This document shows positions 43,690 to 55,100 of a DNA stretch of 64,000 nt, piece after piece; the stretch's first letter is position 1, and every line of letters begins with the position of its first letter. The notes below the pieces were generated by a model. That model was not told where the DNA came from and searched no databases. It saw only the letters and a program-made list of their open reading frames with translations. The stretch lies in assembly GCA_024704765.1 (NCBI GenBank), contig JAKMXF010000017.1, positions 23,292-87,291 of the forward strand, given 5' to 3'. The DNA is from Oopsacas minuta (Eukaryota; Porifera; Hexactinellida; Lyssacinosida; Leucopsacidae). Both the position numbers and the translations under genes were made by a program.

Positions 43690-44630
43690 AATTATTGTGA
43701 GAAGGTGTACCATGAATAGTTGGATAATTTGTGTAGAGTTCATGACTATGTCTTCACGGTATTTGATTAGTCATTGAAAATACTCATTGGGAGTAAAGCA
43801 AATTAGATCTTTCCTGTTTCAGATCAGCCTTTCTCTTGTAATTTAGAAATAGTGGTCAAGGAAACGAATGAATTATTGGAAAACAAATAGAACTCTAACT
43901 CAATTGAATTTTAGACTACAAGCTTATAAGGTTAAGTAACTTACTGCGCATTGCCTAGACTCGGGAACAATAGCTAGCGACAAAATAGATGGAATTTGTG
44001 TGACGTCATCAGCCACATAATATTTGAAACGCGAATAACTTAATAACGATAGCAGCTAGAGTAAAAATTACAATTGATGACTTGTAGTAGATGGTAGGAC
44101 GGACCCATTGGACACTATAACGATCACGTCACAATAGTGGAGGTGGTGATGACAAAGCAAATTTTTCAAAAAATTGCTTCGAGATGCCAACCTGAAGTCT
44201 CGCCAAGCCTAGGGTTTCTTCTCAAAGTCAAAAGGACTGAGATTTGGTATTTCATCAAAATGTACAGCGATGAATCATAAAATGGCTTGCGATATCACTT
44301 TTTCGACCTCTGAAAAAGCGTGAGACTCACGTATAAGGAGTGAGAGTTGAATCTCTGAATGCTAATGATTTTGCTCTTATATAATTATCAATACATTTAC
44401 CACACCTAATCACTATGCTTATCATCAGCTGTTCTTTCTAAAATTCATTCGTTGGAGGGTTTTTGCAGTCAAAGCGCGTTTTGAATTAAAGTTTAGTCAG
44501 TTTGCTTTTGGATCTATTTTTACCATTTCTTTGTAGGACAATGCAAGAAAATCTATGTATTTCCCACATTCAAATTCTTTACAATCTTAGAAAATATACA
44601 CAGTAAGAACAAACTGATAAGTAAGAAAAG
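43690..44630. other. Intergenic, nothing recognised
   Basis: No supported gene or clear repeat. A short run of GC-richer sequence at about 44080-44220 is unexplained. Confidence 0.35.
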
Positions 44631-45022
44631 CCTGGTGTAAGCGCATTTTGGGGATCCAGCGATTTAGGGCTCCCCTAAAACGCAGAATTGACCTTGGATT
44701 GGCGTTAATATTGCTTTTGAATGTTGCCCAGTGTTCTCACTATCCCTCAGATGTCTGTCTGTGTGTTTTGAAGCTATATATTCTTATATTGTCATGAACC
44801 CAAGGCAAAACCTGTATTACAGTATGAATAGTAAATATAATCCACCAATTCTAAAATTTAATGTGTTTTTATTAGTTAACTCGATCGAAATCACTTTTAG
44901 ATATCGCTTCCAAATACACAAACCAAGGTCTAGAAAGTAGTGAAACCTGCCTTCGGGTAGGGGTCCTATATCGCTGGATTGATCCCTACATCGCTAGAAC
45001 CCCAAATCGCGCTTACACCGGG
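44631..45022. mobile_element. MITE with about 40-bp inverted ends
   Basis: Left end CCTGGTGTAAGCGCATTTTGGGG continues to agcgatttaggg; the right end, inverted, reads CCCGGTGTAAGCGCGATTTGGGG then tagcgatgtaggg. 392 bp, no coding capacity, no obvious target duplication. Confidence 0.7.
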
Positions 45023-46158
45023 TCTCTACTTTAGTTTTTTGAATTAACTTTTTCTATTCAAGGTGCGTTTTATAGGATCTATTTGGTTCGAATTGGCTTA
45101 ACACTCATCTAATAAACTTCGCGCCTACTTTGACCCAAAAGGTCAAATTGTTGAGGGATATCTCTGGACGTTACCAGCTGAATTTAATGCATTGGGAGAC
45201 ATTTTGACTCATCAAACTCATCGCTACCCAGATCAATCACCAGACCTCTTGCTTGAATAGTTAGCATCCCACTTCAAATATATTTTTCCCTCTATCTTCT
45301 CTTCTGCCCGCTCAGTGAGCTCTCAACCTCCTGAAACACTTCTCTTATGAGTCTGTCACGAAGTAGCCAATTGGTTTCCACCTGATATATATGATCCCAT
45401 GGATAACTTATTTCGAAGTAACTTGTCCTCTATGAAGTAATTTGCACCCTTGTTCTCTATATCACATGCTAATTACTCTTCAAAAAGTGCGTTAAATTAC
45501 GCTGGCACAATACATTGGTATGATAATTATATTTCGAATTGTGTTGTAAACACTAATTCTAAGTGAAATTTCCGGTGTACACACCTCGGTAGGTTACAAT
45601 TCTTATCTATATAATCTAATAAATCCCTCTTTTCTCCGCACAGCCTGCTGTCTTATAATGTATCTTATGTTTTTGTTTAGTTTTATTTTATATAACACAC
45701 CAAACCTTCCATAGTCCGTTAAATTAACTTGCATCGTATCATGGTTATCAGCTTCTCAGAGCCATATTTGCCTAAAATGTACTCTCATTCTGTAACGTTT
45801 TGATTGTGCATTTAGTATTAAGTTATGGGAAATTGGCCGAATTTCACCAGTCCTGGCTTTGGTAGAACATACATTTATAAACATGAATTTAGCTGTATAC
45901 ATCAGACAGCTAAACTGGGTTCATATTAAGCAGGAATCAGCTTGATTTACACCTGATGAGTATTTTGTATTGCTTCAGCCAATTTATTTCTTTGAATAAA
46001 TAATCATCGTTTTATACACTTCCTAATTGAAACCCTGATCTGTACTACCAGTATGTCTGGTAGACATCTTTTTGTTTGTATACATTAACCACGAAATCTG
46101 TACAGCCACGCTATCACCATATTAATTATCTATTGCATTAGTATCTCAATGTATTAGC
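45023..46158. other. Upstream region of the BLTP1-like gene
   Basis: About 1.1 kb without a supported exon or repeat. It should contain the promoter and 5' untranslated region of the gene starting at 46159. Confidence 0.4.
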
Positions 46159-49100
46159 ATGCAGAATATATCTCTCTCATCTCTACCCTCTCGCAGAGAT
46201 GATATCCTCCTTATCCTGGTCATTTGTTCTATTCTATTATTACTGATATATCTACATATACTGCAGAGGATCATAGCAAGAATTATATCTTTCCTAATCA
46301 ACATATACCTCAGGAAGAATAACTCATCTTTATTCATTTCCTCATTCACTTACTCCCCTCTCACTGGTCGTGTTGTACTTTACAGACTTAGATATGCGAC
46401 AAACTCGTACTGTATTAGATGTGATTATGTCGGTGTTGGACTAAATTGGCGGCTCTTTTTCACAAAATCAGCTGATCTAACAAATACTAGTTTAGTTATA
46501 TTGAATTTAAAAGGGCTATATTATCATTTGTATTACAGAGAGGAGACATATACAAGATTGAAGAATATATTTAGTCAATTGGATAAATCAACTTCTTTGG
46601 AAGAGATTGAAATAACAAAAGAAAATTATTCTCGTTTTTTCCCTTATTACTATAAAGTATATTTTCAAGTCACAAACGGCTTATTACTATTCGGTAATAG
46701 CTCAATACCAAAAGTATTAGCTTTCCAATTCAAAACAGCTTTCGGGACTTTTTCCACAGAGCCGACCTCCTCGCTAGAAGATCCTTACAAACGAATGTTC
46801 GTAGCTAGAACAAAATCTATGAAAATTGTCCTTCTTCCATCTTGTGCTAATTCCCCTGTCACTAAATCTCCATTCACAGAGCTGATACCAGACAAAGAAA
46901 ATACTTTTTTAGACACAAACGTATTCATTATAAAGTATAAATACGATGAACCGGGTATAGCACATGACGTCACACTACCTCCACCAGAATACACTTGCTC
47001 TGTATGGGTATCTCCTAACGCACACATCTATTACAGTCCCTGGACTAATCTACATAGACTAGCTTTACAACGTATGTTCTTCCCGTGGGACTATTGTATG
47101 CGAGATGTTGATCCTGTTCCCGTCCAGGGTAGGAAGAGAATTTATAACAACTTTTTGGTATCTTTTCAGATACTGACTGAATCTGATGCTAATTTACAGT
47201 TACATATTGGATTCAGTGATCCTAAATCTGCAGCTAACTATTCCCTATTGAATATATCATGTGCTAATACTTCTAGATTAACAATAGACTATCCCTGGAG
47301 AGAGACAGAGCTAGGCAACACTCCTAGGATATTTGGTACAGTCAATAACGTACATGTGTTCTCTCCTACATACACAATGCATGAAATAGCTGAGGTTAAA
47401 GTGTTCCAGTTCAATCTATCAATGCACTTTCCGCGTAAATGGAACGGGCTACAGAAATGGATATACGATTTTAATGTAGAACACGCCCGTATTAATTTTG
47501 TATTCACACATTTGGATTTTTTTGATGCTCTGTTGGAGGATTGGAATTCATTACCGGATAAACCACCTGATATACAAACATTTGTGCCACTCAATTGGCA
47601 AATTGATGCGAAATTCAATTGCTTTCAGATATTCACATTCTTGAATCAGTATAACTGGATTAACACTATCCCTGGTTCAAAGGATAATACATTATTAGCA
47701 TTTATTGGTAAGAGAGGGAGGATTAAAGCTAATTTCCCATTCATTGACTATCACCCAATGCGTCAGGAGATTACATTCTCTGCTATGGGAGAGAATATGA
47801 TTGGAAGATTGTTTATACCACATTCTCTCTCCGTAAGGGATTCTATATTCAGTCTGAATGAGTGCAACAAAGACCGCTGGACATGGCCTACTCTATCAGA
47901 GCCTGTTTCTGCTTGTCAAGAGTGTGTTATCGATTCTCATATTGGAGATGCGTTTGAAGAGGATTGGATTACGCTAGGTATGGGTCCGTTCTTGATGATA
48001 GACTGCTCATTCACGTATACACCGGAAACTCATCATGATCAGGCAAATTCTGAGCCTAACAACCTGAAGATATTTGTAGATATAACTGATTTACTAGCAA
48101 GATTGTACGGTTCGTTAATTAATATACTGCTGAGTTTGAAGGAGAATTATCCTGGAGAATACCAGATACATCAACCTTATACAGAATCTGGTCCTGCTAT
48201 CCCATACGGCGGTATACCAATTCCTGGGAAAGGCACTGTCAGTCCGTTAGAGGTAGAGCTTGTGTTTAATCTTAAACAAGCTCAATTAGAACTGCCAAAC
48301 TTCCCTAACCCATGGGACAATGATTGTCCTATACTCCCTTCCTTATACGCAAACTTCATTGAGATATCATTCCATAGAATAATCGATCAGTCTTCAATTC
48401 GTATAATAACAGATCCTATATTCATGACAGGAGGTTCCTCTAAACAAAGAGATCAGGATTTGGTGGAAATGGGGTTTGGTTTTACTGAGAAGGTTGAGTT
48501 CTACGGACAATCAATGCTCGGACAAACTAATGGGGAATGGCAGGAGTATGCGTGGCTGGTTGGAGCTAAACTTGGTCCTATAATTTCTGTTTGTTCTCTC
48601 TCTCAGTTATCAGAGATTGTCAGCTGGCTGCAAACAGCATTCTACCACGCAACAGCAACGGAAGATAGTTATGTGTATCCTAAACATCAATACTGTGCTG
48701 GAGAGCAGGATATTGAAATGCCAGGAAGTAAGCTGAAATATCAATTCATACTCTTAGAAGTTGAAAAGGTTGATTTTACTATTTTCCAAGATTGTGGTGC
48801 TTCTCTCCTGATAGAAATGCCAAGTTTAACATTAGAATTCTGTAATCTACATACATGTAGCTACTCCCATGGGTTATCACTGTTAATACAGTCTCTAACT
48901 GTATCTGTGTTAATTCCGTCTATTTTATCAGCTGATTGGGTAGAAGTAGGGTATGCTAATATAGGACAGATATTGGTACAAAGTGAAATGAAGCTTGTGG
49001 AGAATCAGAGTATTGAGAAACAACGTGCATTCCTAACGCAGGCTGACGTTGCTAAGCATTTATGGTTTCTATATCCAGAGAAAGCTAAGCTAGACAGCAA

Positions 49101-52100
49101 TAAGAGGATACTGTGTGGTTGTAAAGGAGGTTGTTTCTATTTAGGTAGTGACGTCATGAGTTCTGTTATTGATTGGCTGCCTCATCTTAAAATGTCTCGC
49201 GAAATTAGGCGGGCTCCGTTATCCGATTATTTAGATTTTCTAACACCACCGATTGGTAACGAAGTTCATTCTTTTTCGAATCTGAACTCTCTATTCGGTT
49301 TCCTTCTCCGTTCATTTTACAAGACAGAATTAGGTGTTTCTGAGGCTGAATCTTCCTCCGCGATAGAAAGGTTTCAGTCTATCAATACGAATAGCACTGA
49401 TAGTAACGAGCTTACCTCAGAGACCGCATCATTCTGTAGTGCCTTCTCTCACTTACCTAGTGTAACAGATGGAGACTCTCGTGTTAGTCTTAACAGTGAT
49501 GATTCTAACCACACATCTATACCAGAGGAATTACCTGTCCCAGAGAGCTTTCTCTCACAATTCCGTCTTAAAGTAAGATTCTTAAACACTAATACTACAT
49601 ACCACCTCTTCCAAATGATGCATGATATAAGACAGGTTAATCCTGATTACTTCCATGACGCTCACAAAGATGTTTATCAGACAGAAATTGATCCTCTAAC
49701 CGTCGATGCTTTCATAACTAACCCTCTCCCACATAGAAGACTCAAATTCTCTCTTCCTCATTTCTCAGATTGTAAAACAGCTCGTCTTACACTTCATCCC
49801 AATATTATGAATATTCCTACAGAGAATCAAGCTAGATCCGAGCCTTCTGAATCAAATACAATGATGTCATTACAAATCAGTATAATACAGAATGTAGATA
49901 TATACGCTACCACCAGTGTATTTAAGGCTATTACAACTCTACTGGAGTCTGTACAGGATACTCTTATAACTCCACATCCATTACATTTGCTCAATAGAGT
50001 CAGGAATGATTTTATTAGCGAAAATTCTAGTAGTTCAGATCTTATCAAACTGTCTGAAGTTAAGAATGAATCGTTTTCTATTTCAATATTTATCAATCCA
50101 GACGTAAATTTGTTCTTTACTTTAGTTCGTAATACTCCCATCTATCATGACTTTGATACGCGGAATAATAGTGATGAAAAGCGCAGGTTTACATTCTACT
50201 CATTCATTTCAGTTGTTATATCCTCATCTCTTCTCCAGATACAAGTTTCTACATCTTCATCATCTAGAAATGATATAACAGCATCTCTCCCTGATACTAG
50301 TTTGCTAACTAACCAAGGCATCAGAGCTGGATTTCATTTATCAATTCTATCCTTGCTTCTACAGAGCGGATTGTTATTCTGTTTACAACCTGAATACACT
50401 AGTGAGAGTATATCGCAAGCTTTTGAGCATATTCCCAGTAAACAGACGAAGTACAAGTTCCATACTCCTGGTGAAGGTAAGTTCATTTCTCTCTCTCAAT
50501 TTGAAACTGGTTTGGATGAAATTCTTGTCACAGGCTGTATTAAACAGAGTAGTGATAAGAAATTGAAATTCGTTAGTAAGTGGTGGTCTCTGTTAAGTCG
50601 TACAGATAGTTTGTATGGGAGTTTAGATGCACGTTGTGCTGGATTCTTCTTCCATCTACCTTGTGCTAGAGATGTCGATCTTATTAAGAAGCATATAGCT
50701 CCATCTTGGATTACAACTTTGATATTATTTGTAGATGAAGTTCATTCAGAAGTAATGCCAGTCCTTAGCTATGCTAAAGAGTTAATCGAATTACGGAAAT
50801 CTTGGTCACAAGATATATTTATATCTCTCGCAGCTGTTACGCTAGGACATGATTTTAGAAAGAAACAGGTGAGTCCGTTTTTCGATGAAAAATCTAGATA
50901 TCTCCACTCATGTTTGGGTTTAGAATTCTTGAATATTATTCAATCTATTTTCTTAATTGAGAAAGAATCTACTGTGTTAGAACATATTCCCAGTAAACTG
51001 ACGAAAAAGTATAAAATCAGAATTTTGGATTCTCTTTTCGCCAATTTTATATTCAGAAAATTATCATATAATTCTATTAATTTTGACATTGACATTAACA
51101 GGAAAGAATTCATTAAATTCTTTTCATCAACCTCCTGGAGAGATAAACTCTTTATTTTATTTGGATCTTTTGAAAATATTTTCACACAATTTGACTTCAT
51201 TCCTAATAATTTCAAAAGTGAATTGACTGCAGTAAATGTATACATAAGAATCCAAAAGTTAGTTGTTTTAATCTCACAGAATCCTCAACGTAGATCTCTA
51301 GTAATACCCGAACCAACTCCATTACTGTCAATTGAACCAGTTGTCTCTTCAATTAAAGTGAATAACGATTCTCCATTATGTCGTATACCCCGTTATTACG
51401 TTGGTAAGAATGACGAGCCACAGAAGCGTTTGAAACTTCACATAACCTCAACAATATGTATCTCAAAGCTAGTACTGCATTTTGAAGTAGAAGATATGAT
51501 TCTTATTTACACATCAATACTCGGTCTTAAAACTCATCTGACAACAATGCGTGACGAGTTTCCTTCAGGAATTCGCACTGATCCCCACCAGTTGACAATG
51601 TCTATACTAAAAGCTAGCAATCGTATGTGGCATGATTGGGCTAATAATTGGATTGATATGAATGATCAGTTAGAGGAAATTAAACAATCTACTCCATTTA
51701 GGTATAGTACTTTTTCGAACCCAAGATTCCGTTCTGCCCCTACTAATATCACAAATACATTACTATCTCCATTGCATAAAACCACAAGATACGAGCAGAT
51801 ACGTATTTCAGATATTGAGAGTGGATCTGGATCTAATGCTACTACGTCATCTGACAATTACATCTCTCCATATGAAGGAGAAAACAATTTGAATTTATTC
51901 TTTGCATTACAAATCGATAATGTGTCCATATTCTCTCCTGATGAAGTGAACTTTAACCTTTCATTTGAATCTATTACTCTTTCATCTCTTGTGAAGAGTA
52001 ACATCCATCATTCAAAGAATACATTGTCTATTCATGATGATTTTACTAGTCTGTTGACTATTGGTGTTGGTAAAGGTAAACTATACATTACAGATGCAGA

Positions 52101-55100
52101 CACACATGCTGATCTCTTGCAATCCAGACTCAAGCCATTCCAAGGAATTGCCATGGTTACGCTGAAGAATGGCTATCAAGAACGAGGCTTGCTGCCTTCA
52201 CTAGAACATCTCCATTACATGTTACATCTCAACATAAATGATCTCAAAATTAACATTCTACGTCCTCCTGATCTCCTGTTCGACTCTATATCTAAAATAG
52301 CTGTTAAGCTAGTACACGATATTTCAACTATTGTGAATTCATATTACTCTCTGGAAATGGAGAATCCAATGTATGCGCGGCGTAAAAAACGAGAGAATAC
52401 GTTCTCACCGAATTTTTTCTATGACCCCTCACTTCCATTTAATCTCCCTAGTGGCTCAATACTGCTAGATTTCAATTCTGCTGTACTGAATATAGAAGCA
52501 TTAGAGAGTATATCTCTACAATATGAATTCAGTGGCTTTAGAATCTCTCTTGCTACAGCCCCACAGAATATGAGATTGTCTGTACTCATTGATTTGCATG
52601 TGATTCTTGCCATCTCTAAAATAACTGGTAACCCTTTGGATACGCTAAATATTCCTAAGATTGAGACAGTTTTCGAAGTAAAGTCTCTAAAGCCAATCAC
52701 ATTCATACCAACACTATCTATTCAATCCATCAATCTCTACTTCTCCGTAGACCTGATCAACCAGATTACTGCGCTAATAATCGCTTACATGTATGAGAGT
52801 CGTAAGCTGTATTATGACCTTAAACCGTATCTACCCAAAACTTCATACGAAGATTCGACACTACATCCTCAAAGTGAAATGCCTGTTCAAGTCCGAGAAG
52901 CAACATTTTCCATTTTAGATCTGCTTCATTCTGTGAAGATACATCTTGATCCGATAAATGTATCTCTTACGTCATCCGCACTCACAATGCGACTCGCTAC
53001 CACTACAATAGACATTAACATTAAGAATCCAAATGCGTTTAATTACAGAAGGAATCTGAACAAAATTCAGTCTGGTAAATTCATTTTAATGGAGAAGATA
53101 CAGTTTGATATCTCTCTAACTCTCAGTATCAGATACAATCCTCGAGCAGAACCTCATGAATTAGCTTACTTTAGAACCAGAATATTGACTGAGGATAGTA
53201 TTAGCTCTGATGTACACGAGAATATTGGAGATATCAGTCATTTTGAAGAATATTCAAATTCAAAACATTTATTCCTACTAACTATAGTCAGTCCGCATCT
53301 CTATCTCCCTACCTTCGCAATGGAGAATATTTTCACTTACATTATACATTGGCATGGAGGCTATTTATTCTGGCAGAGACAAGTACGTCATCATGACTAC
53401 ACAGCTGGTAATATAACGCCTACTATTCCAGTTCGAACATATCCTGAAAGAGTCAACCCAACTCCTTCATTCTTTGATTTCTTCAGTTCAACTATATTTA
53501 TGATTACTATTAAAGATCTTGGTATTTGTATTCCAGTCACCTATCAAGCCAGATTGTCGCCAAATGTTCCTATTCATGCTTTTTTATGCACTGTAGCTCA
53601 TACAAGTGTGAGTGCATTGTTTGGCAAACGTTCAGGAGCAGTAGGAACCTTCAAAGATTTCAGGCTTGGTTTCCAGAGTCAATTTAACCCAAGTCATGGG
53701 ATATGGTCTATCACTAATGTACGTACGACACGACCATTGAATTCTGGCTGTGTTGAACAGGGAACTTGTAAGCTCTGTTTCACATACTCCCTTGAGGATT
53801 ATATGAATCAGGGCAAAAGAGACAGAGTTCAAGTTAGGTTAGTATTTGATATGGCAGGTTTTGAGAGTCATATGGATAGCGGAATAGGTTTCTATCTACC
53901 AGCTCTTATCAAGAGTATTACCAATGTAGCTTCTGGTATAGAAGCAGTACAGGAATCTACTAGTTATGATGCACAGGGTAGCTTACGACGTACTAGCTTT
54001 ATACAAGAGGAATCCGTTTCTAGATCTCAAGCAAGGAGCGGGGTATCCGGGACCATTACTGAACGTAGACACACTCAGAAATCTGATCAAGGTGATTGGG
54101 CTAACCCTAATCTTTCAGATAAGGAATTCAGTTCTCTTGTGTCTGATACCATAAGGAACACACCCTCTCAGTTGTCCAGTCAAGGTAGCGATAAATTATT
54201 CTCTGAGGATGATATAACTCCCAGAAAACAAGATGATCTGGTTGGATTCCTACAAGCAATAGATCTTGATGTGAATATATCAATAAAGATAGCACACGGT
54301 AAAGTACTGATAGACAGTACAGAGCGTAATCAAGGCATGGAAGAAACTAAATTGTATAAGAGATTTGCTTCTTATCCCTTGTTCCATAATCCATCTATAA
54401 TCTCTTCTAATTACTCTTCTGATGAAGCATCGGGTAATGACTACAATCACCATGCATTCTCTGAATCATCTACTTTGTATATTCCTGGATTAGATATTTC
54501 TGTCAGTTACAATTCTTCTATTCACAAAGATAAGAATTATGTGAGTGGATCATCGATTGGTGACTCTACAATGCCTGCATCACCTCCATGTCTTAAGTCT
54601 CTCCCTGCAAGACTACACGCCCTGGTGATGATAAGATCTGTCCCCAGAGAAATGCGTATCTTACCAACTTTAATTGAGTTCTTAGACAAGATAACTCAGC
54701 CGATTAGCAACTTTGCTCAGAGCACTTCCTTCCTGCTAGGGGCAGGTTCTAGTGTACCTCCATCTGACCATCAGCCTAACATCCTAGCAGACGATACCCC
54801 CTCAAGTGAATTCTTCCCTATAGACGTGCTAATCAGTATACAATTACAGCCTATGATAGTAAAGCTATCCTGTCTACCCATTTCTCGAGTTGAAGCGATT
54901 CTCCAAACTCCACAGATTGATATCATGAGTTCTTTCACTATATACAAACAAAGAGACCCAGATTTTGAGACTTCTTTTTCATTCAAGTTGTTACGTTCTT
55001 ATTTACATCAGCATGATATACTTAATTTGTATTTCATGACAAACTTTAACCTCACATTCTATCTCTCAAAGTTATCACTCTCCGTGTCCAGTTACCTACA

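Noticed and set aside
44731-44940. Small plus-strand gene
   Set aside because: It sits inside the inverted-repeat element at 44631-45022 and has no recognisable product.
52419-52706. Minus-strand frames opposite the BLTP1 gene (several, for example here and at 49827-50141)
   Set aside because: All are antisense shadows of one continuous conserved plus-strand frame.
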